The position numbers and the translations under genes are program-made. This document shows positions 1-12,168 of a DNA stretch of 64,000 nt, one piece after another. A model generated the notes under the pieces. The model searched no databases and had not been told where the DNA came from. It was given only the letters and a program-made list of their open reading frames with translations. Every line of letters starts with the position of its first letter. Position 1 is the stretch's first letter. Source of the stretch: Rhizophagus irregularis (taxonomy: Eukaryota > Glomeromycota > Glomeromycetes > Glomerales > Glomeraceae); NCBI RefSeq assembly GCF_026210795.1, contig NC_089457.1, positions 1,302,001 to 1,366,000 of the forward strand. Reading direction: 5' to 3'.

Positions 1-15
1 CTTAAATTAAAAAAG

Positions 16-1107
16 TCTTAAAGAACTTGATATCAAAGCCCTCCAAGTTTTATCTACTAAAGTTAATGTAATTCCCGTTATTGCAAAAGCTGATACACTT
101 ACACATGAAGAAAAATCGGCATTTAAGAAAACTGTATGTTATTCATTTTATTCAATTTCATGTTTTATTTGTTTCAAAGATAGACTAATTTATAACCTTT
201 ATATAATAAATATTATTATGATTAGATATTAAGAGATATCGATTTTAATAATATCAGAACTTTCCCCACAGCTTATCCAGATGATCGGGAGAGTGTTGAG
301 GAACTTGAGGTATGACTAATTATTATTATTATTATAATAAAAATTTTGTAAAATATTAATCTTTTTTATATTACAACAGAAATATATTCCATTCACTGTT
401 ATTGGCAGTGACACATTTGTGGAAGTAGAAGGTAAAAAAGTACGAGGACGATTATATCGATGGGGTGTAGTTGAAGTTGAAAACGAACAACATTGTGATT
501 TCATTCATCTTCGTGAACTTCTTATGACACATGCGCTTCACGATCTTCTTGAGACAAGTCATACCGTTCATTACCACAATTTTCGAGCTCAAAGACTTCG
601 TTCAAGTGGTCGTCCAGAATCCATTCTTGCTTGTGATGATTCTTATGAGCACAGAATTGAAAGAAGCAAACAAAATATGGCCGAAGATATGATCAAAAAG
701 GAAGAAGAAATGAGACAAAACTTTGTGTTGAAGGTTAGAGAGAAAGAAGCAAGCTTAAGAGAAAGAGAAGAACAGGTAATGTATTTTTTTCTGGTAGCCA
801 ATATGTAGTTGTTTACGAGGCTTCTTTTTTACTAAACGCATTATTATTTGTAAATATAGCTTAATCAACGCAGACAACAACTTATGGCAGAATTAGAAGA
901 GCAACGTTTGGCACTTGCAGCTGAAGAACGTGAATTCCAAGAATTGTATAATGCAAGTCGGAGCACTAGGTAATTATTTTGTTCGAATTTAAGTTTGTAA
1001 TTAATGTTATTTATATTACAAATAATAATTATATTAAATAAATTATATTTTTTTTTTATTTATATAGTGTCTCAAAAGGCAGCAAAATTTTTGGCAAGAA
1101 AAATTGA
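16..1107 (+). CDS. Septin, 3' portion (5' end outside window)
   Basis: Septins are GTP-binding filament proteins of the cell cortex that scaffold septation and hyphal morphogenesis. Five exons are visible: 16-133, 226-309, 380-775, 860-969 and 1068-1107, all with GT-AG introns and consistent phase. The first exon encodes the G4 region with VIAKADTLT (the AKAD motif), followed by TFPTAYPDD and the septin-unique element with [16 protein letters not shown]. The last 80 or so residues are rich in Glu, Lys, Arg and Gln ([27 protein letters not shown]) and should form the C-terminal coiled coil of Cdc3/Cdc11/Cdc12-type septins. The protein ends [11 protein letters not shown]. The P-loop is upstream of the window. 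The exact septin class is not resolved. Confidence 0.93.
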
Positions 1108-1806
1108 TCACATTTAATTTCATAATTTAATTTATCCATTTATTTTTCTTGTATTTTTATTCAAATGTCATTTTTAAATTCATCAATCCTATTATTTTTT
1201 TTTTTATATAAATAGTAGAAAGGTCATTATTTTTGAAATTTCCTATTTTATTTCATTATCTTGTATTAGTTAAACAGTTGACCAAATTTATTGCTTTAGA
1301 CAAATATTTTTTTTTTCTATTATGGTATATTGTTTGGATTTTATGTTGCTGGGTGACTAGAGTTTTTTTTTTTTTTACCTTGAAAAAAAAATATAATTAC
1401 AAGTTTCTTTTTCATTTTATTATTATCATTATAATTAGAAAACATATATATATATTTTGTACTAAAAGTTATTATTTACTTCCATACCTACCTTATTATT
1501 ATTATTTAATATAAAAAGGGGTGAATTACGATAAAAGTATAATAATCAAAGATTTTTTTTTTTTTTTTTTAATATATTTAGGTATGGTTTATTGATAACT
1601 TGTATTAATAATATTGTTGTTTTTGCTTTTTTTTTATAAAAATATAATTAATACTATTTTTTTTAAAAAAAAGAAATTTAATTTTTTTTTTTAATATAAA
1701 AGATATTAGAATAAATTTTATTTTTTTTTTATAATTCTTATTACAAAAGAATAAAAGTGATTATCAAAACAATGAAAATTTTATAAAATTATAAAATAAA
1801 CAGAGT
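1108..1806. other. Convergent intergenic region, AT-rich
   Basis: Spacer between the septin stop and the ornithine carbamoyltransferase stop, which converge here. It holds long A and T homopolymers and no open frame that looks coding. It presumably contains the 3' UTRs of both genes. Confidence 0.7.
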
Positions 1807-3316
1807 TTAATCAAAACTCTTTTTAACCATTAGTGCATCAATAACGGCTAAAATAGTCCATTTGCGATTTTCGGCTTCTTGGAATACAAAAGATCTTGGG
1901 GAATAAAATACCTAAAAAAAAAAGAAACACAATTAAATTAAAAAAAAATTGAATAAGAATTTATATTAAAAAAATTGTCAACCATTTACCTCATCACTAA
2001 CTTCTTCCTGTTTCCTAGGTAAGCAATGTAAAAATTTCCAATCAGATTTTGCACCACCTTCTTTTGCCATTTGAGATGTGACTCGATATCCAGCAAAATC
2101 TTTTATACGTTGAGCTTTTTCTTCTTCTTGTCCCATACTGATCCTATTAATAAAGAAATAGAAATTTATTAGACTTTTTACTCCAATTTTCATGCTTCAT
2201 ATTTTTATAATCAATCTAATATACCAAGTATCAGTAACAATGACATCAGCATTCTTAATGGCATCCTTTGGATCAAAACTAAAATTTAAATCAGTGTTGG
2301 TTTTTCCAGCTTCTGTTTGTGCATATCTAACTATTTCTTCGTCAGGTTCATATCCTCTCGGTGTAGCAACATTCAAATGTACACCTAATTTAGGAAATGT
2401 GGCCATCATGCTGTGTAATATATTATTACCATCACCAACCCATGCTACACGTAGCCCTGGAAGTGTTTTGCTTGGATGAGTTTGATGAGCTACATATGAT
2501 GATGATGATGATGGTTGGGGTCCATATATTTCGTGTAAAGTCATTAAATCAGCTAAAATTTGTGTTGGATGATATTTAGCAGAGAGAGCATTTATTACAG
2601 GTACTGTTGAATATTTTGCCAATGTCTTAAAAAAAATATATATATATAAGATTATAAATATTAACTTTTACACGTACGCAATTGAATATAATGCATACCT
2701 CAATATCAGAATGTGACCCAACACGAGCCATTATACCATCTACCATACTTGAGACCACTTTTGCCGTATCTAATAACGATTCATTTACTCCCAACTGAAT
2801 ATCTTGTGATCCCAAGAACATTGGCTGTCCACCTAAAGGAAGAACAATGAATTTGAATTTGCATGAACTGATTAGCCATCACGTGATATACAACGATATT
2901 TTGGCCAGAATTATGTAAAATTGAAAAATTCGGATCTTACCAAGATATGCAACTGCACTTTCAGTAGCAACCCTGGTTCTGGTACTTCTCTTTGAAAACA
3001 TAACGGCTAAAGTTTTACCGGCTAGAGGTGCCCCTGAACTTTTATTTAAATATTTTACATTATATTTATGTTGTATAGCTAAAGTTAATAAATTATAAAT
3101 TTCTTTCGCAGATAAGTCAGCATGTGTTAGATAATGAGGTATTCCTGGTGGTGCTGGTGCTACATTAATATCACTTCTCGTATGGGAAGTTGTTGAAAAT
3201 TTGTTTGATTTAAGAAAAGATGAAGTTATAGGAAATAAATTTGAAGGATGATGCAAAGTGTAATTGATAAAAGGACGAATAATGGATGAGGAATGACGAA
3301 ATTGAGTTGATATCAT
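1807..3316 (-). CDS. ARG3: Ornithine carbamoyltransferase, mitochondrial
   Basis: Makes citrulline from ornithine and carbamoyl phosphate in arginine synthesis. Five exons (3316-2941, 2832-2699, 2625-2225, 2143-1990, 1911-1807) join in phase to give 389 residues. The first 50 or so residues are rich in Ser, Arg and Lys and poor in acidic residues, as in a mitochondrial presequence. Diagnostic motifs are SKRSTRTR (the STRT carbamoyl-phosphate loop), [14 protein letters not shown], the ornithine-domain [12 protein letters not shown] and [17 protein letters not shown] (HCLP with the catalytic Cys). The length fits the fungal enzyme plus presequence. The start is the first Met before the presequence. 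The gene for carbamoyl-phosphate synthase, which supplies its substrate, lies 4 kb away on the other strand. Confidence 0.95.
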
Positions 3317-3702
3317 TTTTTATTACAATAATATTTTAATATTTGATTCTTCTCAATCATTAAAAGTTTCATCCTTTTATATAATTATTGTAACATAAAT
3401 AACATAAAATTTAAGAAAATCTAAATGATCTTAATAATTTTGTTTACTAAAAATCAATCTTTTGATTTTTTGATCTCAAAAAATTTTTTACGTTTGTTAC
3501 ACATAATAAATGAAATTCCCGTGCCACAAGATCTTTTTAAATATCTACGCAAATTTTAATCGGGAATGGTGTAACCGCCACCTTTTTTTTTTGAACTTTG
3601 ATGAAAATTCATCGATAAAAATTTTTTTCTATATTTCAAAAACAAAAACAAAAAAAAAAAATTTTTTATGTAAGAATAATTAACATAATTGGACAAAAAA
3701 AA
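3317..3702. promoter_or_regulatory. Divergent intergenic promoter region
   Basis: 386 bp between the divergent starts of the ornithine carbamoyltransferase and methylthioribulose-1-phosphate dehydratase genes, so both promoters must lie here or overlap. It is A/T-rich with poly(A)/poly(T) runs near each start. No specific operator could be assigned. Confidence 0.5.
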
Positions 3703-4815
3703 ATGGATATAACTTTAAATTCCAATTCAGAAAATGACTCCAAAAATCCAGATGATTTAATTCTTTCGAATGATCCATTACACCCCGCAATTCTTATCCC
3801 TGAATTATGTAAATTATTTTATCATTTAGGTTGGGTTACTGGGACTGGGTAAGACAATAAGACAATATTATTATAATTAAACAAGGGTTAAAAATAGTAA
3901 TTTTATTTTCATTATAATACTTAGAGGTGGAATTTCTATTCGAAAAGAGTAAGTAAATAAATATCATTTAACTGATAAAATTTTGGAAATACTTACTTTA
4001 TTTAAATGAATTTTTTATAGTGAATTGGTATATATTGCTCCATCAGGTAATTTGTTATCTAATATTAATTATATCTTTTTCATTCGATTATTTTAATTAT
4101 TTTGAATTCAACCTTTCTTTAAATATTAGGAGTTTCAAAAGAACGTATGAAACCACAAGATATGTTTGTATTGCATCTTTCAACACGTAAAATCTTACGC
4201 GCACCTCCGGTTTATCGACCATCAGCTTGTACACCATTATTTTATAACGCGTACACAATGCGTAATGCTGGTGCATGTGTTCATACTCATTCACAAAATG
4301 CTCTAATGGTAACTTTAGTTTATCCTGGAGATGAATTTATTATTACACATCAAGAAATGATTAAAGGGATTAGACGAGGAAGCACAAAAGAAAATTTAAA
4401 ATATAATGACATGTGCATAGTACCAATTGTTGAGAATACTCCGGAAGAAGTAGATTTAACTGATAGAATGGCAAAGGTAAAGCATAAAAATTTAAGAACC
4501 GATTATACTTTTTCTCTTTTCGTGAAATATTGATTAAAATAATTATTTGGATCAAAGGCTATGGAAAAATATCCTGAAACTAATGCTGTTCTCGTAAGAC
4601 GTCATGGTGTTTATGTATGGGGAGGTAATTAATTATTTAGATAATTAGATAAAATATTTCATAAATTCCTTCATAAACTAACATAATTGATCAATCTTTT
4701 TTAATAAGAATCTTGGGAAAAAGCAAAGACTATGACAGAATGTTATGATTATTTGTTTGAAATTGCATTAAAGATGAAAAGTATTGGATTGGACCCAAAG
4801 AAAATACCCGATTAA
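3703..4815 (+). CDS. MDE1: Methylthioribulose-1-phosphate dehydratase (MtnB/Mde1/APIP type)
   Basis: Class II aldolase-fold zinc enzyme of the methionine salvage pathway that dehydrates 5-methylthioribulose 1-phosphate. Six exons (3703-3848, 3925-3948, 4021-4046, 4130-4476, 4558-4624, 4709-4815) join to 238 residues, close to the size of human APIP. The N-terminus has [21 protein letters not shown], split over exons 1-2. CVHTHSQNA carries two zinc-binding histidines, THQEMIKGI the probable catalytic Glu region, and [12 protein letters not shown] the third His. The C-terminus is [18 protein letters not shown]. Exons 2 and 3 are only 24 and 26 nt. The ATG at 3703 is the only one that gives the conserved N-terminus. 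The family also includes other class II aldolases, but the overall motif set fits MtnB best. Confidence 0.9.
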
Positions 4816-7284
4816 AAGTGGTGAAGTATCACTTTTTAAGTACAAGACTTGAAGAATATAATCTTTAAAAAAAATATATATAGTAAATTAAAATTATAAT
4901 CTTAAAAAAAAAATACAGTATATATTAATATAATATTAACATTGACATTGAAATTGAAATGGTCAAAAATCTATATAAATGAGATTGTAATATCAAAAAT
5001 AATATAAATAATAAAATTTATATATTTTATAAATAATAAAGATTAAAAGATTATATATATATTATAATTAATTATCAAATTATTAATATTTTTTGCTATT
5101 ATATAGCCAGTTTAAAATAAAATTTGCAAAATTCAATATGTTTGTTATTTATACCTATAATACTTGTATAAAAATATAAAATTTATATGTAATATTTGAA
5201 TGAGTTTTTTGACAATTACTGGATTATTATTTATATTTATAATATCAAGTTTGTATAAAAATAGAAAATTTTAAATGTATAATTGCATAGGTTCTTAGCA
5301 ATTTCTGCTTAATCAGTTTGAAATATTAAATTTATATAAAGATATAAATTTGTAAATAATAAATAAATAGTACTTTTAATCTGTTTTTTTTTTGATATAA
5401 AAAATTACAAACTATTTTATAATAAATATATAACTAATAAGATAAAAATCAAGTACTATAATTATTATAATTATTATAGTCAAATATATATAAATTTTAT
5501 GTTTTTATATAAATTTTTAATTTTTAATATATTTTTTATGAAAATTACATATTTTAAAAAATAATTTTTAATGTAAAATATAAACAAATATTATGATTTG
5601 TTTATATATTTTTAAAGTATAAGTTGAGTACTTTGGATGTTAAAATATTTTATATAATAAAATATAAAAACATTAATTTTTTGTTATAAAAATATTTTAA
5701 AATAATTTATTAATATTATAAAATAATAATTTTTATAAATTTTTATAAGGTTAAGTTATACCAGTTTTTTAGTTTTATACTAATCAAAAACAGATCCAAT
5801 GCTTGTTTTAAAATAAACTGAATAATTATTTTCTTTCAGAAAATATTTTAAAATATATGATTATAATATTTTATATTTTTTAGTAAAATGTTTTTTTTTT
5901 TAAAATGTAATATAATATTTAAAAAATATTATTTTTCAGTATTAATAAATTGTTTAAAATTATAAATATATATATTAGTATATATATATATTTATTTAAT
6001 TTGTCATATTCTTTAATAAATTAAGATAAATTATATTTATTTTATTTTTTGACAAAGTATCATAATTTAAATTATTAAACTAGTTAAGCCTTTAAAAAAA
6101 GATAAATTTAATCACAAATCACAATTAACAAAATAAATTATATAATAAACCATATTGTCTGTTAAATTTTAATAATAATAGATATTAAAATTGAATTTAC
6201 TTCATTTATTTCAAAATCTAGAATAATATAGGCCATTCCAAACTACTAATTGATAATATATTTTAACAAGAAATTAGACTTAGAAGGCTTCTAATTGGCT
6301 AATTTAAATAAATTTAAGCAATTACATGATTTCATGATTTTTAACCAATCATAATTATTAAAAAATGTTAATTAAGAGGGAGGGGAGGATTTTGTTAAAC
6401 ATATTTATCACTAGGGCGGCCAATATTTTAAAAATAATAAAAAATGAATTTATAAAAAAAAAAACCGATCTAAAAATAAAAAAGGATCGGATAATTATAT
6501 TACGTAAAAAAATACCCTGCTACAAAATTTATTAAGCTAATTTATTTTAGTAGATTTAATGTTATCTTTAAAGATGTAATATCTCGGAAAAAAACGTTTA
6601 ATTGATTATCTCAAAATAATATTAACTTCAGGGATATTGAAAATTTTTAAATTCCGTTTTACTAATATTGTAAAAAAAACTGGTAAAACAATTTTTTAAA
6701 CCGAAAAAAAGAGGGTAATCTAAATTAATTTATTTTAATTTATTTGCTATTCAAAGTTTGTATAAAGATTAGATTAAATTGGGACTGAGAAAGATTACGT
6801 GATCGATATGCTCTAACACATGCGCTTGGACCTTATTGATAATCAAAATATAAAAAAAAAATTTTTTTTTCTTTTATACATAATTTGTTTCATTTGTTTC
6901 GCTAAAAAATAATAAAGATTTTTGTAATCAATTGATTTTGCCAACGGGACTACCCATCAATTGATGGATGAACGGCGCATTGGCGCTTTCCTTATTGAAC
7001 ACAAAATTATAATTATCTTCATTTCAGATGAATTTATTGGCTAATATCTGATAAATTTGAGTCATCTACTGATTCGTCGATCCTATTACCTAATGAAGAA
7101 GATTGATTATCTTTCATCGTTTCCTTATCATCAACAAAACTTGGTTAAAGGTATTTATAAACCCTTCATAAAAGAGCAGGTAGGTCTCTTCTACGGCTAA
7201 CAATAAAGGGCCAAATAATACTTTATTCAAAAAATTTTCTATGAATGATAAATATTTAATTTAATACACGAAAAATTCATAATT
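4816..7284. other. Long AT-rich intergenic region
   Basis: About 2.5 kb with no coding-like frame. Poly(A)/poly(T) tracts and TATA-like stretches are frequent. The last 600 bp are less extreme in composition and contain pyrimidine tracts near 7,100-7,200. They probably hold the promoter and 5' UTR of the carbamoyl-phosphate synthase gene. I saw no tRNA, inverted repeat or transposon ends. Confidence 0.6.
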
Positions 7285-10200
7285 ATGTATAATAATTTTA
7301 TTAGGTCTCCAAGTCCTGTACGTCGAGTTAGTTCAATATTATTATCCAGAGTTCAAACTTCTATACCCAGGGTTTCTCGGGGTTTTCACAAAACTACAAC
7401 TTCTACAACTCGTAGAATTTTAACCCCTTCCATTACCACCACACCATTCCAAAATTCGTGTGTTACTCCTTCTTTAGGTGCTTTTACATCTCCTTATTTA
7501 CGTTCTTTTCGACCAACAACAGCTCGAATATCTTATCACTTTTATAATACAAGTGCGGTTCAACATCAAGAAGAAAGTGCTCATAAAAAAGTGATAGATG
7601 AAACTCGGGATCTCATATTTGCAGATGTCCCTAAGGTCGATGTTAAAAAAGTTCTTGTAGTAGGATCTGGTGGTCTATCTATAGGTCAAGCTGGTGAATT
7701 CGATTATTCTGGTAAATATAATTTATATCTGAATTAATTTTAGTTATGATAAGTAGAACTAATAATCCTATTATTATGTTAAATCTAGGTTCACAAGCCA
7801 TTAAAGCTTTACGAGAATCAGGCGTTAGCACGATTTTAGTTAATCCAAATATTGCCACCATCCAAACATCACATGCCTTAGCCGATAGTGTATATTTTCT
7901 CCCTGTCACAGTCGAATATCTTACTCACATTCTTGAACGTGAAAGACCAGATGGTATCTTATTAACTTTTGGAGGTCAAACTGGGTTGAATGTGGGTATT
8001 AAATTGGAACAAATGGGAGTTCTTAAACGATTGGGAATTAAAGTTTTGGGTACTCCTATTCGAACCTTGGAAGTGAGTGAAGACAGAGCTCTTTTTGCCG
8101 ATGCTTTGAAAGGTAATTAAGATAATTTTTTTAGATATGTTGTTATTATTTTTGTAACAATTTTTCCCAATTAATATTTTAATTCTTTTTATACAATAGA
8201 AATTGATATTCCTGTCGCTCAATCAACTGCAGTCTCTACGATTGATGATGCCCTTGCAGCTGCCGATAAAATTGGTTATCCTATAATCGTTCGATCGGCA
8301 TTTGCACTTGGAGGTCTTGGTTCTGGATTTGCAAATAATCCTGAAGAACTTCACAGTTTAGCTGCTAAATCTTTATCATTATCACCGCAAATTCTTGTTG
8401 AAAAATCAATGAAAGGATGGAAAGAAGTAGAATATGAAGTTGTCCGTGATGCTGCAAACAATTGTATTACAGTATGTAATATGGAAAATTTTGATCCTCT
8501 TGGTATTCATACTGGTGATTCCATTGTGGTCGCCCCAAGTCAGACTTTGTCCGATGAGGAATATCATATGCTTAGAACTGCAGCCATCAAAATTATTCGT
8601 CATTTGGGTGTAGTCGGTGAATGCAATGTTCAATATGCGTTAAACCCTGAAAGTCTTGAATATAAAGTTATTGAAGTGAATGCTCGTCTTAGTCGTAGTT
8701 CGTGAGTGTTTCAAACGTTTAAAAAAATAATTTTTTTTCTTTAAAAAAAAATGAGCAATTTGGTAACTCCATTCTATTTTGATTCAACAGAGCTCTTGCA
8801 TCCAAAGCTACAGGATATCCTCTTGCTTTCGTTGCTGCCAAGATCGCTTTAGGACACACTCTTCCAGAACTCCATAATGCTGTTACAAAAACCACCACTG
8901 CTTGTTTCGAACCATCTTTGGATTATATTGTTACAAAGATTCCAAGATGGGATTTGAGCAAATTCCAACATGTTAATCGTGAAATTGGTAGTTCTATGAA
9001 GAGTGTTGGTGAAGTTATGGCTATTGGTAGAACATTTGAAGAAAGTTTACAAAAGGTAAATTTTAAAAAAATTCGCTTTATATTAATGAACCTGTATTCT
9101 AATTTATATTTTTTTCTTTTTCTTTTTTTTTCTTCAGGCCATTCGTCAAGTCGATCCTTCGTTCAAGGGTTTCCAATCTTTACCATTCCCTGATCTTGAT
9201 AAATCTCTTACAGTTCCAACTGATCGTCGTTTATTTGCAGTTGGGCACGCTATGCTTGAAAAAAATTATACTATTGATCAAATTCATAACCTTACGAAGA
9301 TCGATAAATGGTTCCTTTATAAATTGGGCAACATTGTAAACGTTGAACATGACATTAAACACGCCGAAAAACTTGAAAATGTTTCCAAGGAATTGTTACA
9401 AGAAGCAAAGAAGAAAGGATTTTCGGATGCACAAATTGCTGCAATGTTAAATACTAATGAAGATCAAGTACGCAAAGTTCGAAAAGAGTATGGCATCACA
9501 CCATTCACCAAAAAGATCGATACCCTCGCAGCTGAATTCCCTGCCAACACAAATTATTTGTACACAACATATAATGCTTCAACACATGATGTTAAATTCG
9601 ATGATCATGGAACCATGGTTTTAGGTTCTGGCGTTTATCGTATCGGGTCATCCGTCGAATTTGACTGGTGTGGTGTATCAGCTATTCGTGCTCTTCGAGA
9701 TCTTGGACTTAAGACTCTTATGGTTAATTACAATCCTGAGACCGTTTCAACAGATTTTGATGAATGCGACAGACTATATTTTGAGGAACTTTCTTACGAG
9801 CGTGTAATGGATATTTATGAACAAGAAGCTGCTAGAGGAGTTATCGTTTCTGTGGGTGGACAATTACCACAGAATATTGCACTTAGAATGCATCAAAATG
9901 AAGTTAACATTTTGGGAACAAGTCCCGTTAGTATTGATAAAGCTGAAGATCGATTTAAATTTTCCCAAATATTAGATCAAATTGGAGTGGATCAACCTGA
10001 ATGGAAAGAATTATCAAGTGCTGAAGAAGCTGAGAAATTTGCTGATAAAGTTGGTTATCCAGTTCTTGTTCGTCCTTCTTATGTACTTTCTGGAGCTGCT
10101 ATGAACGTTTGTCATACGCGTGAGGCTCTACATGAGAATCTCTCCGAAGCTACATCAGTTTCACCATTGCACCCAGTGGTTATTACCAAATTTATTTCAC

Positions 10201-11222
10201 CTGCAGCAGAAATTGATGTTGATGCTGTTGCTTATAAGGGTAAAGTTTTAGTCCATGCCGTATCTGAACATGTTGAAAATGCTGGTGTACATTCTGGTGA
10301 CGCTACTTTGGTATTACCGCCTCGTGATATTAATGATCATACTATGGCTAGATTGAAGGAAATTGCTCAAAAGGTTGCCAAGGCTTTTGAGATAACAGGA
10401 CCTTTCAATATGCAAATTATTAAAAAGGACAACCCTGATGGAGAATCAGAATTGAAGGTTATAGAATGCAATCTTCGTGCTTCCCGATCATTCCCATTCG
10501 TATCAAAAGTACTCGGTACAAATTTCATCGATGTTGCAACTAAGGCTTTGTGTGATAAGAATGTTCCGGAACCAGTTGATCTTATGGCTGAGAAGAAAGA
10601 TTATCAAGCAGTTAAAGTGCCACAATTTTCATGGACACGTCTTCAGGGAGCTGATCCATTCCTTGGAGTTGAAATGGCATCAACAGGAGAAGTCGCATGT
10701 TTCGGTAAAGATAAATATGAAGCATATTGGTCAGCAATTCAATCCACACAAAATTTCCGAGTACCTAAAATTGGAGGTGGCATTTTGGTTGGCAGAGATG
10801 ACTTAACCAACAATGATGATTTTATCACAGTAGCAAGCACTCTTTCTAAAGACTTGGGTCATCCACTCTACACAAGTTCACCAAAAGTCACAGAATACTT
10901 GGCACAAAATAATATTAAAGCTACAACATTAGCATTACCAGAGAATGATAAGAAAGCACTTCATCAAGTATTCGAAAATAATAATATTGACTTTGTATTC
11001 AATCTTGCTCAATTGAGAGCTTCTCAAACGACAGATGAAAATTATATTGCCAGAAGATCTGCAGTCGATTTTGGCATACCATTAGTTAATGATAGTAAAT
11101 GTGCTGTATTATTTGTAGAAGCTGTTAAAAGAAAGAGACAAGAATCAAGTAGTCAAGCTCCTGGAGAACATCCGTCCGAAGTTAAAAGTTGGTCAGAATT
11201 TATCGGAGGAAAATTTTGTTAA
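7285..11222 (+). CDS. CPA2: Carbamoyl-phosphate synthase, arginine-specific, large subunit, mitochondrial
   Basis: Uses ammonia from the separate small subunit, bicarbonate and two ATP to make carbamoyl phosphate for arginine synthesis. Five exons (7285-7711, 7789-8112, 8200-8701, 8791-9055, 9138-11222) give 1,200 residues. The first 100 or so residues are rich in Ser, Thr and Arg with almost no acidic residues, as in a mitochondrial presequence. The first synthetase half starts [21 protein letters not shown] and has the ATP-grasp [14 protein letters not shown]. An oligomerisation region follows ([11 protein letters not shown]). The second half starts [19 protein letters not shown] and has [16 protein letters not shown]-terminal MGS-like domain follows ([14 protein letters not shown] ... 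[14 protein letters not shown]). There is no fused glutaminase or aspartate transcarbamylase, which argues against the pyrimidine Ura2-type protein. Somewhat longer than yeast Cpa2 because of the N-terminus. Confidence 0.96.
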
Positions 11223-12168
11223 AAAATTAGGATAAAAAACAAACTGGGTGGGATAGATGAAAAATCAATTTTGGACAGACATTTTTTTTCATTATTTGTT
11301 AAATAATTACAACACTTGAAACAGACAAAAAAAAAACTTTAATCAATCATCAAAATTTTTTTATTTTATTATACTGAATTAAAAAAAAAATGTAATTTTT
11401 CATATTTTATTGTTTCAGTTTTTTTAATTGTAGAATAATTAATAAAAAACATCACATGACTTTTTTTAGTCGTGTATTTTAAATATAGAATCGAGTCATT
11501 TTCGCTTTTTAACATCTCTTAACCAATAATTTAGAGACCTCATGCTACATGAGTGATTATAAATATTTCTATATGCCATCTATTCTGTTTATTGCGCCAT
11601 CTGAAGCGCCTAACTAAAATACAGGTTCGTAAATTACCTTATATGTTATGATCTCGAAAACAATGACATTCATTGGCCTGCATTACGTGCAAAAAGGGGT
11701 GCGACTATTAATATGTTAAAAATAACTATTATTCATATAAACGTAAATTCGGTATGTGTCGAATACTGATATTTTTTTTTCCCCCATCCATTATATTTAA
11801 AAAAAAAATTTATCGGAAAGAGTTGTGATTTATAATCAACTTTTTGCCAACCACATTATGCGAAGTTTTTAATTCATATGATAAATATAACGTTTAAATG
11901 ATATGAATGATGTAAATCATCAATTTGTGCAAATCTCGAATCAAATGTGGAGTATTTTTGATGATTATTAATCCAAAAAAAAAATAAAAAAAAATCTTGT
12001 GTTACTGAATTTTTTATAAAAAAAAGTTCTTGATGTGAAATCAATGCATTTCCTCTCTTTATAATTTAAAATTGAAGTTTTATATTTTTAACGATAATTA
12101 TCAATTTTAATAGAAAAAAAATTTTGTTGATTATAATTCGAGTTTTTAGCTTCGAATAAGTTAAAAAC
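11223..12168. other. Intergenic region
   Basis: Terminator side of the carbamoyl-phosphate synthase gene and promoter side of the sulfite reductase gene. A/T-rich with a few poly(A) tracts and no coding-like frame. No transposon ends seen. Confidence 0.6.

Noticed and set aside
1233-1514. Open frame of 93 codons on the plus strand
   Set aside because: Low-complexity Phe/Ile/Lys/Tyr translation of poly(T) and ATT runs in the septin 3' region; no conserved features.
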